52,076 bases of DNA from Clostridia bacterium (GTDB lineage Bacteria > Bacillota > Clostridia > Christensenellales > Aristaeellaceae): assembly GCA_017936765.1 (NCBI GenBank), contig JAGBEX010000037.1, positions 1 to 52,076 of the forward strand. The letters run 5' to 3'. Below, in pieces: positions 16,607 through 24,412 of the stretch (positions are counted from its first letter, which is position 1; each line of letters starts with the position of its first letter). The notes below the pieces were generated by a model. That model was not told the DNA's origin and did not search any database. It worked only from the letters and a program-made list of their open reading frames with translations. The position numbers were made by a program, and so were the translations under genes.

Positions 16607-17287
16607 TTATTCCTGTTCCTTCTTGGGGCGGTTGTTCACCGGCTGGCCGTTGATCACCAGGTCGAAGGAACACTTCAGGAAAGCCGCCGCCTTTTCGCAC
16701 ATCACGATGCGGCTCATGTAGATTTGCAGATACTCCATCACCGAGGAGCTTTCGTCCATCACCAGCTCGTGGCGGATGATGCGGTTCTTGCGATCCACGG
16801 TGACCTGGTTCTCCTGGATGGAGAAGTTCACCCGGTCATGCACATCGGTCACGTCGGGCTTGCCGTGGCGCACGCGGGTCTTGTGGGCGTCGCTCTTGTC
16901 GCCCAGCGCCAGCGCAGCGGAAACCGCGCTGGAGATGAACCCGCTCTGCTCCTCATGGTTGCCCACGGCGGTGATGACCTCCATCACGTCGTTCATGTCC
17001 ATGCCGGTTTCCCGCAGAATGGGGAAAAGCATCACCGCGCCATTGGGGCCATGCTCGTGGCGGTTCACGGAGTTGCCCACGTCATGCACCCAGCCAGCGA
17101 TGGCCGCCAGCTCGATCTCCCGGGGCGAATACCCCAGCGCCTTGAGGATGCCGGAAGCTGTCTTGCTCACATAGCTCACATGGCGGGGGCCATGATCCGT
17201 ATACCCGCAGGCTTCCAGGTAGTTGTTGCCCGCCCGGATCAGCGCCTTGATGGACTCATTCTGCTTGATATCCTGTAATGTTACCAT
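16607..17287 (-). CDS. HD-domain phosphohydrolase
   Basis: A 226-residue protein with HD-superfamily metal ligands in order: H in GPRHVSYV (about residue 36), WVHDVGN (about 67-73), HEHGPNGAVML, and VGNHEE (about 108). There is no GYP motif, so it is not an HD-GYP protein. The C-terminal 80 residues contain an amphipathic region of unknown role. HD proteins of this size hydrolyse nucleotides or phosphodiesters, but the substrate cannot be assigned. It lies 15 bases after the HEAT-like gene and 28 bases before the zinc-ribbon gene, so it is probably part of that operon. Confidence 0.75.
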   Translation of the reverse strand: MVTLQDIKQNESIKALIRAGNNYLEACGYTDHGPRHVSYVSKTASGILKALGYSPREIELAAIAGWVHDVGNSVNRHEHGPNGAVMLFPILRETGMDMNDVMEVITAVGNHEEQSGFISSAVSAALALGDKSDAHKTRVRHGKPDVTDVHDRVNFSIQENQVTVDRKNRIIRHELVMDESSSVMEYLQIYMSRIVMCEKAAAFLKCSFDLVINGQPVNNRPKKEQE

Positions 17288-17302
17288 ACGTATCTCCTTG
17301 GC

Positions 17303-18130
17303 TTATTGCATACCGTTCAAAGCGTTATACTCCGGATCATCATCGAAATCGCGCTCCGGGGCAATGCCGTCCAGCATTTCGATGGCGTTGCGGATCTCGA
17401 TGAAGTCGATGTACCCCACCCGGTCGTCGTTGGCGGCCTTCAGCAGGTCAGGCAGGGCGCGGTCGTCCCCCAGCTTGCCCAGGTAGCTGGCAAACAGCGC
17501 CCGGCGGGAGGGGTTCTCACGGAATAAACGAAGCGCCAGCTGAAAAACCTGCTCGTTACCCGGATAATTCGCCAGAATGTCCAGCATGGCCTCCTGGCCA
17601 GCCTCGTTGGCCTTGGGCAGCGCCTCCAGCAGGGGCTGCACCACGCCGTGGCCCATTTCGCTCAGGCTCTCCAGAGCATTGTCGCACAGGTCGTCCTTCT
17701 GGGGACGATCGATCTGCCAGGAGATGTAGAGCATCTTGGGCAGGGTGCTTTCCATTTCGCGCAGAAGGCCAATGGCGATCATCTTGGCTTCCTCGCTGGC
17801 CTCCTCGTCCTTGAGCAGCGCCACCAGCCGCTTCTCGCAGGGCTTGCCCACCGCCTGGATCTGATCCAGCAGCAGGTCAGGCACCGGCACTTCCTTGTCG
17901 CAATACTCGCACAGCCAGTCCACCAGATCCTTGGGGTCCTCAAACTGGGTGAAATACGCGCCGGGGGTGATGCCATCCAGCCAGCGGGCAGGGGTGTTCA
18001 GAAAGGTCATGTACACCCGGGGCATATCCGCCTCCATGGCGTCGAAGTTGCGGTACTCCTTCTGATGCTCCTGCATCCACTTGGAGGTGTAGTCAGCAAA
18101 CCGCTGGTCAAAGTCAATGCACTTTCTCAT
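17303..18130 (-). CDS. HEAT-repeat-like protein of unknown function
   Basis: A 275-residue, acidic, mainly helical soluble protein. Repeated segments such as CEKRLVALLKDEEASEEAKM, HGVVQPLLEALPKANEAGQE and LASYLGKLGDD-type helices near residues 100-250 resemble HEAT/PBS-lyase repeats. No catalytic motif is visible. The ATG at 18130, 8 bases after AAGGAG, is preferred; an in-frame GTG at 18139 overlaps the TPR stop but touches the ribosome binding site. Located between the TPR and HD genes; a protein-binding role is inferred only from repeats. Confidence 0.6.
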   Translation of the reverse strand: MRKCIDFDQRFADYTSKWMQEHQKEYRNFDAMEADMPRVYMTFLNTPARWLDGITPGAYFTQFEDPKDLVDWLCEYCDKEVPVPDLLLDQIQAVGKPCEKRLVALLKDEEASEEAKMIAIGLLREMESTLPKMLYISWQIDRPQKDDLCDNALESLSEMGHGVVQPLLEALPKANEAGQEAMLDILANYPGNEQVFQLALRLFRENPSRRALFASYLGKLGDDRALPDLLKAANDDRVGYIDFIEIRNAIEMLDGIAPERDFDDDPEYNALNGMQ

Positions 18131-18135
18131 GTCGT

Positions 18136-19794
18136 TCACTCCTTATCTTCAGGGAAGGCTTCCATCTGCCGGGCGATCTTCCGCAGCACGCGGCTTACCT
18201 TGCGCATGGATACCGGCATCCGGCGCACCACCTTGGCGGCGGCCTCGTCCTGCTCCGTCAGGCGCAGGTACAGTATCTCCACAGCCTTCACCCATATATA
18301 TCGTTCCAACCCAGCCGCTGCGTGGCGCTGACCATCAGTCAGAAGCGGCCACAGCTCCGCGGCAAATTCCACGATCATCTCACTCTGGCGATGCCTGCCT
18401 GTCTCTTCCAGCAGACTTGGCAGAAACGCCCGCCACAGGTGCCGTTTCCCCTGGGGAACAGGCTGGCACTCCGCCGTGGACATCCGCTGCCCCATCAATA
18501 CATTCAGGGGGCCAGTCTCCCCCAGCTGGGCCAGGTGGAGCATCACCTTGTGCCGCACATCCGGATGCACCGTGGGGCTGGTGAGCAGCTCCTTCATGTA
18601 TTGCCGGATGCTGGGTGCATCCTGGGCAGCCAGCACCTCCAGGCACTTGAACTGTATGCCCGGATTGCTCACCGTGAAGCACCAGTCGATGGCCATGCGG
18701 CTGTCGCTGCCGGAAGCCAGCATGGCCTCCGGGGAAAGCCGCTGCTCGTCGGCCTGGATCAGGCTTTGCAGCATGGTCTGCGCCTCCGCATTGGGGAGCA
18801 TCCCCATGGGCGGCAGCAGGCCATCTGCCCGCTCCCGGGACCAGCGCAAAAGCGCCACCGCCCGGATGTCCTCCGGGTCCAGCCGCAATATCCGCTGCCA
18901 CCAGGTCTTTGCCGTGGCGGCGTCACCCTTTTCCCAGGCCAGGTCGGCCAGGTGGTGCATCAGCATGATGCGGCAAGGCTGCTGGCGGTGCCGTGCCAGC
19001 AGGAATTTTTCTCTCGCCTTGTGGGCAGACAGCGTCCACGCTGCGGTGAGGAACATCTCCTCCCCTTCGGCTGTATAGCACAGCTTTTCAGCCTGATGCA
19101 GCAGTCCCAGCGCCGCGCGCCTGCGCCCCATGGCGTTCACCGCCACGCAGAGCATACACGCCGCCCGGGCGTTGGTGGGATCCCGCCGCAGGGCAAGGTT
19201 CAGCGCCTGCGCGGCTTCGCCGAAGCGGTTCTCCGCCATCAGCAGCAGCGCCAGGGTGATCAGCAGCCTGGCCGGGCGCTTCGCCATGCGGATGGCACGC
19301 CACAGCCGTCGCTCCCCCAGCTCCTTGCGGCCATTGCGCCAGGCCAGCAAGCCCCGCTGGATCAATTGTCCCAGCCGGAAGGCATCTTGCGGTTCCTCCA
19401 CCTCGTCCAGCTCGGAGAGCATGGCGCGGGCCTCATCAGCCACATCGCTGTAAGGGTCTTCGTTCAGGTAATGATACAGGCTGTCCAGCGCGGCCTCCGG
19501 CTTGCCCAGGGCAGCCTGGCACCGCGCCAGCTCCATCCACACCAGGCTGGGGATATCCCGCCCTGCCGCCAGGCGATACAGCAGCACCGTCGCCTGCTCG
19601 TAGCAGCCCAGGCGGCGCAGTTCTTCGGCCAGGTGCAGCCATCCGGCGGGGGTGTCCTCCTGCTGGGCGGCACGGCGCAACAGCTCCACCGCCTCCATGG
19701 GACGGCCTCTGCGCCGGTGTTCATAGGCACCCTTGCGCAGCTTGCCCGCGCTTAACCGAAAGGGAACCACCTGGCCCATGTTTCTTTCGCTCAT
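18136..19794 (-). CDS. TPR-repeat protein of unknown function
   Basis: A 552-residue Arg/Leu/Ala-rich protein with many TPR-like helix pairs, for example GRPMEAVELLRRAAQ, CYEQATVLLYRLAAG, GKPEAALDSLYHYLNEDP and RFGEAAQALNLALRRDPTNA. The last 200 residues are helical but less regular. No signal peptide or membrane helix is visible. The ATG at 19794 follows AGGAGAAGGC. It lies 15 bases after hslO and overlaps the start region of the HEAT-like gene. A scaffold role is likely for TPR proteins; partners are unknown. Confidence 0.7.
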   Translation of the reverse strand: MSERNMGQVVPFRLSAGKLRKGAYEHRRRGRPMEAVELLRRAAQQEDTPAGWLHLAEELRRLGCYEQATVLLYRLAAGRDIPSLVWMELARCQAALGKPEAALDSLYHYLNEDPYSDVADEARAMLSELDEVEEPQDAFRLGQLIQRGLLAWRNGRKELGERRLWRAIRMAKRPARLLITLALLLMAENRFGEAAQALNLALRRDPTNARAACMLCVAVNAMGRRRAALGLLHQAEKLCYTAEGEEMFLTAAWTLSAHKAREKFLLARHRQQPCRIMLMHHLADLAWEKGDAATAKTWWQRILRLDPEDIRAVALLRWSRERADGLLPPMGMLPNAEAQTMLQSLIQADEQRLSPEAMLASGSDSRMAIDWCFTVSNPGIQFKCLEVLAAQDAPSIRQYMKELLTSPTVHPDVRHKVMLHLAQLGETGPLNVLMGQRMSTAECQPVPQGKRHLWRAFLPSLLEETGRHRQSEMIVEFAAELWPLLTDGQRHAAAGLERYIWVKAVEILYLRLTEQDEAAAKVVRRMPVSMRKVSRVLRKIARQMEAFPEDKE

Positions 19795-19809
19795 GCCTTC
19801 TCCTGATGT

Positions 19810-20703
19810 TTACTCCCGGCTCGCTCGCTGGAAAAGATCCTTCAGCTCGTCGGTGGTAAACTGATAATAGCTGTGGCAGAAGTGGCAGCCCAGCTCAGCG
19901 CCCTTATCCTCGTCGATGAGGTTCTGCAATTCCTTGCGGCCCAGGGAGATCAGCGCCTTCTCCATGCGGTAGCGGGAGCAGCCGCAATGGTAGCGCAGGG
20001 GTTCACGCTCCAGCACCACAGGATCCATGCCCCGGAACCAGTCCTCCAGCAGCTCTTCCTTGGGTGCAAAGGTCATTTCCCGGCTGATGTCGGCAAACAT
20101 GGGGCTGCGCAGCTCCAGCTGGTCGATGGTAGAGTCCTCGCAGCCGGGCAGGGGCTGGATCAACAGGCCACCGGCCTTCAGCACCGCATCGCCGCTGGTC
20201 AACACGCCCAGCGCCACCAGGGAGGGCGACTGCTCGCTGACGGTGAAGTAGTTGGCAAAGTCAATGGCAAGCTCACCGCTCACCAGCTCGATCTGCCCCA
20301 CATAGGGTTCACGCAGACCCAGATCCTTCACCACGCTCATGCGGCCATCCTTGCCCACAGCAGCGCCCACGTTCAGCTTGCCGTCCTCCCGCAGGGGAAG
20401 CTCCACCTGCGCATTGTCGGCATAGACCTTCAGGTCGCCGTGGTTGGCCACCGCGCACAGCGTACCCATGGGGCCGCCGCCCTTGATGGTCACAGTCACG
20501 GATTCATTCTCGCCCTTCATCATCACGCCCATCATGGAGGTAGCCGTCATCAGCCGCCCCATGGCAGCGGTGCATACAGGCGTAGCATGGTGGATATCCG
20601 CCGCCCGCTGGCACATGGCCGTGGTCTCGCACATCATCACGCGCACCTGGCCATCCATCAGGCTCAGGCGGATCAGCTCGTCGCCTTCGCGTCTCTCTAT
20701 CAT
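19810..20703 (-). CDS. hslO: Hsp33 redox-regulated chaperone
   Basis: A 297-residue Hsp33. It begins MIERREGDELIRLSLMDGQV and ends with the zinc-binding redox switch CGCSR and CHFCHSYYQF (C-x-C and C-x2-C). In the family, oxidation releases zinc, unfolds the linker and activates holdase activity. The ATG at 20703 follows GAAGGGGAG and overlaps the methyltransferase stop as ATGA; the open frame extends to 20766 but that start has no family similarity. Length and all four Cys are normal. Confidence 0.95.
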   Translation of the reverse strand: MIERREGDELIRLSLMDGQVRVMMCETTAMCQRAADIHHATPVCTAAMGRLMTATSMMGVMMKGENESVTVTIKGGGPMGTLCAVANHGDLKVYADNAQVELPLREDGKLNVGAAVGKDGRMSVVKDLGLREPYVGQIELVSGELAIDFANYFTVSEQSPSLVALGVLTSGDAVLKAGGLLIQPLPGCEDSTIDQLELRSPMFADISREMTFAPKEELLEDWFRGMDPVVLEREPLRYHCGCSRYRMEKALISLGRKELQNLIDEDKGAELGCHFCHSYYQFTTDELKDLFQRASRE

Positions 20704-21479
20704 ATGTTTTTCTCCCCTTCCAATGCCCCATCGGGATCCAACCGCCGGATGGCCGCAAAGTGCCACCGATGCTCCGTGTCCCTGGGGGCTTCCATTTTGC
20801 CGTTGCCAAAGACCATCACCCGGTCGAAGCCCGCCTGATGCAGCAGGTTCACCAGCCCCTGCATACTGTGGGCGCGCTGCTTCTGCTCCTCGTCGATGCG
20901 CTTATAGCTGCCGTCCTTCTGCTTCACAAAGATGCACAGGTGCATGTCCAGCAGCCCCGTCTTTTCCGAGAAGCGATTCTGCCACAGGTAGGTCACGTCC
21001 TCCCGATCCTCGCAGATCATCTGGTTGCCCAGGGCGTTTTTCAGCTTGTAGGGGGTGGACACGTCAAAGAACAGTCCCCCGCCCGGTCGCAGCGCAGCCC
21101 GTGCCGCCTGGAAAAAGGCCAGCACGTCCTTGTCCTCCAGGAGGTAGTTCAGCCCATCGCAGGTGGCCAGCACCGCGTCCATGGGGCGGTGGAGCCGAAG
21201 CTGCCGCATATCCTGGCGCACAAAGGGGATGGCCACCCCGGCCTGCCGCGCCTTCTGGGCGGCGATCCACAGCATATCCTGGCTCAGATCCACACCCGTC
21301 ACGTGGAAGCCCTTGCGATACAGGGGCAGCGTCAGCCCGCCGGTGCCGCAGGCGCATTCGCATATCTTGCCTTCGCGGATGCCAAAGGCGTTCATGATCT
21401 GCACATAGAACTCCGCCCAGTCGGCGTAGTTCACATCGTTCATCAGCTGGTCGTATACCTCAGCAAAGCCTGTGTACAT
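20700..21479 (-). CDS. Class I SAM-dependent methyltransferase
   Basis: A 259-residue Rossmann methyltransferase. Motif I is CECACGTGGLTLPL (about 38-51), the acidic residue that binds the ribose is in VTGVDLSQDML, and LRPGGGLFFDVSTPYKLK is the post-motif region. This resembles the YqeM/small-molecule methyltransferase group found in Firmicutes. The substrate is not predictable. The ATG follows GGAGAATGATGC, 15 bases downstream of the SASP-like gene, and the stop overlaps hslO. Confidence 0.82.
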   Translation of the reverse strand: MYTGFAEVYDQLMNDVNYADWAEFYVQIMNAFGIREGKICECACGTGGLTLPLYRKGFHVTGVDLSQDMLWIAAQKARQAGVAIPFVRQDMRQLRLHRPMDAVLATCDGLNYLLEDKDVLAFFQAARAALRPGGGLFFDVSTPYKLKNALGNQMICEDREDVTYLWQNRFSEKTGLLDMHLCIFVKQKDGSYKRIDEEQKQRAHSMQGLVNLLHQAGFDRVMVFGNGKMEAPRDTEHRWHFAAIRRLDPDGALEGEKNI

Positions 21480-21494
21480 GCATCATTCTCCGTA

Positions 21495-21650
21495 CTAATT
21501 GGGTTTTCTTTTGGCTTTCAGGCTCCCGCCGATGCGGCCGGAGTCCTTGGCGCTCAGTCCTGCCCAGCCCGACTGCAACAGTTTCTCCGTCAGGCCAAAG
21601 CGTTCCGCCGCCGCATATTTGCGTTTTGCCTTTTCATCAAGCCGCCACAT
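21495..21650 (-). CDS. Small acid-soluble spore protein-like (alpha/beta type), 51 residues
   Basis: A short frame easily missed. The ATG at 21650 follows GGAGGG and the frame ends with TAG at 21495. The product begins MWRLDEKAKRKYAAAERFGL and continues with GWAGLSAKDSGRIGG and a Lys-rich tail. The pattern helix, then G-W-x-x-L-(S/T)-x-x-x-(S/T)-G-R-I-G-G matches a branch of clostridial alpha/beta-type spore DNA-binding proteins. In that family the protein coats spore DNA and is degraded at germination. It is shorter than the classical 60-70 residues at the C-terminus. It lies between the polytopic membrane protein gene and the methyltransferase gene in the same direction. Family call is from recalled motif only. 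Confidence 0.6.
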   Translation of the reverse strand: MWRLDEKAKRKYAAAERFGLTEKLLQSGWAGLSAKDSGRIGGSLKAKRKPN

Positions 21651-21704
21651 AAGCATCCCTCCGGTATCATTGTCCGTGATAGGTTGCTCATGCGGCGGAT
21701 AGTT

Positions 21705-22643
21705 TTATTCCTGCTCTTCTTCCTCGTCGTCGAAGTCGTCGTCCTCCACCTCGGTGTTCAGGCCGCGGTTGACCACAGCACCCTCGATCTGGCTGTTGAT
21801 ATACTTGTCAAACACCGCATTGGTAAAGCTGGCAGTGATGAAGCGGCTCAGGCCAAAGCCGATGAGCGCGTAGTAGAAGAACAGACCCATAACGCAGTAG
21901 AGGGGATTCACCACCAGCGCCAGCAGCACGGCGATCAACAGGGGCAGGCAATGCAGCAGGCGGATGCCCACGCTCATGGGCAGGCGGGCGATGGCCAGCA
22001 GGAAGGCATTGCGCAGCACATCCTTGAACTTGAGCTGGTAAGTCACGATCAGCGGGTGCATGTAGGTCACCGCCAGGGACCACAGAATGCCGATCATCAG
22101 CACCAGCACCTGGGGAACGATCATCCACACAGAGGTGGTGTTGGCCATTTCACCATAGAAATCCCAGCCCACCCACACAGCCAGGGGCAGGATGCCGGTG
22201 ATCAGCGCCGTCAGCACGCCCTGCTTCCAGTTCAGCTTCACCGCGTCCTTGAAGTCCGACCAGATAAAGGCGTGTTCGTCGCGGCTCCAGTTGCGGGTCA
22301 CATAGGCCACGCCGGGGGTGGCGATGCCGGTGATGGTAATGCAGGGGACCAGCAGCAGCAGGGTGGTCTGCACCATGCCCATCAGCAGCACGTCCGCATT
22401 GGCCACCAGTTCGCCATCCTCGCCCAGCAGGCCGGTCAGGATGCCCGTGATGCCAAACAGCAGCACCAGCATGGTGGGCAGCCAGGCCACCAGATACATC
22501 AGGTTCAGGCGGCACAGGCCGGAAAGGCGCACCCGCAGCATTTCCCAAAACAGCTGCCAGCGGTTGGTGGGCAGGTCTTCTTTGTTGTAATCGCCCTTGC
22601 CGCTCTTGCCATAATAATAGTTGTTCATAAACTTACCAAACAT
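21705..22643 (-). CDS. Polytopic membrane protein, possibly YesL/DUF624-like
   Basis: A 312-residue protein with about six hydrophobic segments and a very acidic C-terminus (DDDFDDEEEEQE). The N-terminal MFGKFMNNYYYGKSGKGDYN and the segments after it resemble YesL-like (DUF624) proteins, which often accompany sugar ABC transporters, but this one is longer and no transporter is adjacent. The ATG at 22643 follows GGAGGAACCACG; an upstream ATG in frame (22673) is less likely. Function unknown. Confidence 0.6.
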   Translation of the reverse strand: MFGKFMNNYYYGKSGKGDYNKEDLPTNRWQLFWEMLRVRLSGLCRLNLMYLVAWLPTMLVLLFGITGILTGLLGEDGELVANADVLLMGMVQTTLLLLVPCITITGIATPGVAYVTRNWSRDEHAFIWSDFKDAVKLNWKQGVLTALITGILPLAVWVGWDFYGEMANTTSVWMIVPQVLVLMIGILWSLAVTYMHPLIVTYQLKFKDVLRNAFLLAIARLPMSVGIRLLHCLPLLIAVLLALVVNPLYCVMGLFFYYALIGFGLSRFITASFTNAVFDKYINSQIEGAVVNRGLNTEVEDDDFDDEEEEQE

Positions 22644-22676
22644 CGTGGTTCCTCCTTGCGCATAGGCATTCAATAT

Positions 22677-22704
22677 ATTATATCATAATACCGCTAAAAT
22701 GCAA
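22677..22704 (-). promoter_or_regulatory. Promoter upstream of the YesL-like/SASP/methyltransferase genes
   Basis: On the minus strand TTGCAT (22704-22699), 16-base spacer, TATAAT (22682-22677), followed by a leader of about 30 bases to the ATG at 22643. Sequence match only. Confidence 0.6.
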
Positions 22705-22706
22705 AT

Positions 22707-22730
22707 GCAGACTTGCTTCAGCAAGCCTGC
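22707..22730 (-). terminator. Terminator-like hairpin after the P-loop kinase gene
   Basis: Stem GCAGGCTTGC / GCAAGTCTGC with a 4-base loop and one mismatch, followed on the minus strand by ATTTGCATTTT. It lies 13 bases beyond the stop at 22743; the T-tract is interrupted. Confidence 0.5.
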
Positions 22731-22742
22731 AAATTGCGCAAT

Positions 22743-23306
22743 TCACAAATTGTTTACGATGAATTTCCCGTCCCCTGCCCCGGCGATCTCCGCCTCCACC
22801 GTCAGGCCGGTGTTGTCCAGCAGGTGGCCCTGGTTTTCCGGCATGGCCTCCAGCTTGTGCTTGAGGAAGATCGCCCGGTCGATCAGGTCCACATCACCCC
22901 TGTGGGTGATGCGCTGCCGGATGGCCTCCTCGCTGGCGGTGAGCACCACATAGTGCAGCATCGCGCCGTGCTTCTTTGCCAGCGCGGCCACCAGGGGCAG
23001 CTCGTCCTCGATCACATAGTCGATCACCACGTCCAGCCCGCGGGCGAGCGCCTTGTCTGCCACGTCGATGATGCACTCCCAGTTGAAGCGCAATATCTCC
23101 TCCCAGGCCACGGTATCCGCCGCCTGGCCGCCCACAAAGAAGTCGCCCTTGTCGTCCGTTTCCACAAAGCCCTGGTGGAAGTCATCCCCGTGGATGAGGT
23201 ACACCTGCCTGCGGCCTTCGTCATTCACCAGATGCTTGGCAAAGGCCTCCACCAGGGTGGACTTCCCGCAGCCGCAGGGGCCGGAGAAAAAGTAGATATG
23301 GCTCAT
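22743..23306 (-). CDS. P-loop kinase-like protein (AAA_33/zeta-toxin-type fold)
   Basis: A 187-residue small kinase-type ATPase. Walker A is SGPCGCGKSTLVEAF at the N-terminus. A substrate-side loop follows (IHGDDFHQGF), then a hydrophobic strand with VVIDYVIEDELPL, and a lid-like Arg region (ASEEAIRQRITHRGD). This is the plan of small-molecule kinases related to gluconokinase, chloramphenicol phosphotransferase and zeta toxin. No antitoxin is adjacent, so a toxin role is unlikely. The start overlaps the M42 peptidase stop as ATGA. Confidence 0.65.
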   Translation of the reverse strand: MSHIYFFSGPCGCGKSTLVEAFAKHLVNDEGRRQVYLIHGDDFHQGFVETDDKGDFFVGGQAADTVAWEEILRFNWECIIDVADKALARGLDVVIDYVIEDELPLVAALAKKHGAMLHYVVLTASEEAIRQRITHRGDVDLIDRAIFLKHKLEAMPENQGHLLDNTGLTVEAEIAGAGDGKFIVNNL

Positions 23307-24337
23307 TTCACGACCTCTGCCACGTTGGTCACCAGCGCCAAAGTACCCATCATGCCCTTCACATGGGTGCGCTCGTAGCCGTGGGAGGCAAACACGCCCT
23401 GGCCGCAGCAGGCAAAGCGGATCTCCATGCCGGAGCGCAGCGCAGCGCCCGCATCGGAGCCATAGCTGGGGTAGATGTCCACCGCGTAGTCGACGTTCTT
23501 CTCCTTGCAGCGGGCCACAAGTTCCTTCACAAAGCTGGCGTCATAGGGGCCGCCGGAGTCCTTGGCGCAGATGGACACCTGCTGCTCGGTGCAGGTCAGG
23601 TCGTCGCCCACGCAGCCCATGTCCACGGCGATCATGTCCTCCACGTCGGTCAGCTTGCCCAGGGCAGAGGCACCGTGACCCACTTCCTCATACACGGTGA
23701 ACACGATGTACACCTTGCGTCCCAGCGTCACCCGGCCTTCGGCCACCTCGCGGGCCAGGGTCAGCAGCACCGCAGAGGAAGCCTTGTCATCCAGGTGGCG
23801 GCTCTTGATGTAGCCACTCCCGGTGACCACCGTGCGGGGATCAAGGCTGATGAAGTCGCCCACAGCAATGCCCAGTGCCTCCACCGCAGCTTTGGTGTGT
23901 ACGTCCTCGTCCAGAATGACCTCCAGGAACTCATCGCTGCGGAGCGTGGCAGACTGGCTGCCCCACACATGGGCGCTGGCCTTGCTGGAATACACCGTGC
24001 CGGAATAGGTCTTGCCGTCGGCAGTATGCACCAGAATGTTCTCGTTCTCAATGTTGTTGTCGTCATAGCCGCCCAGGTGGGTGTAGCGCAGGTGGCCGTT
24101 GCCCTTGATGGCGCGCACCATGGCGCCCAGGGTGTCCACATGGGCAGAGAGCAGCACGGGGTGTCCCTCGCCGCCCAGGCAGCAGATCACCGTACCCTTG
24201 GGGGTGCGTTCCGGCTGGAAGCCCAGGCGGGTCAGTTCTGCCAGCAGGTGATCCGTCACCGCGCCGGTCATGCCGGTGGGGCTGGGGATGCCGGTGAGGG
24301 TCTTCAGCTGCTCGATCATATAGGTCTGCTTATCCAT
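23303..24337 (-). CDS. M42-family metallo-aminopeptidase (glutamyl aminopeptidase/endoglucanase M-like)
   Basis: A 344-residue cytoplasmic enzyme of the dodecameric TET peptidase family. The metal ligands and catalytic residues appear in family order: SAHVDTLG (His-66, Asp-68), SRHLDDKAS, FTVYEEVGHGAS, AVDMGC and a C-terminal ASHGYERTH. It would trim N-terminal residues from peptides. The start ATG follows AGAAGGAATCCTG and the 3' end is coupled to the P-loop kinase by ATGA. Length is typical. Confidence 0.9.
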   Translation of the reverse strand: MDKQTYMIEQLKTLTGIPSPTGMTGAVTDHLLAELTRLGFQPERTPKGTVICCLGGEGHPVLLSAHVDTLGAMVRAIKGNGHLRYTHLGGYDDNNIENENILVHTADGKTYSGTVYSSKASAHVWGSQSATLRSDEFLEVILDEDVHTKAAVEALGIAVGDFISLDPRTVVTGSGYIKSRHLDDKASSAVLLTLAREVAEGRVTLGRKVYIVFTVYEEVGHGASALGKLTDVEDMIAVDMGCVGDDLTCTEQQVSICAKDSGGPYDASFVKELVARCKEKNVDYAVDIYPSYGSDAGAALRSGMEIRFACCGQGVFASHGYERTHVKGMMGTLALVTNVAEVVK

Positions 24338-24367
24338 CAGGATTCCTTCTTTCTCATAACGTGAAAG

Positions 24368-24393
24368 GCAGGCATGACGTGTGCCATGCCTGC
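24368..24393 (-). terminator. Terminator-like hairpin after the phosphosugar mutase gene
   Basis: Perfect 9-base stem GCAGGCATG / CATGCCTGC with an 8-base loop between the mutase stop (24413) and the M42 start (24337). The following minus-strand bases are CTTTCACG, a weak T-tract, so it may only attenuate. Confidence 0.45.
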
Positions 24394-24412
24394 TCGTTTC
24401 GTTTTGCTATGC

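Noticed and set aside
21665..21693. Sigma-G-like promoter (GCATG, 16 bases, CAATGATA) for the SASP-like gene
   Set aside because: The predicted start of transcription would fall inside the ribosome binding site, so the match is probably chance.
22743..23306. Zeta-type toxin
   Set aside because: The P-loop fold fits, but no antitoxin gene is adjacent and the gene is coupled to a peptidase.
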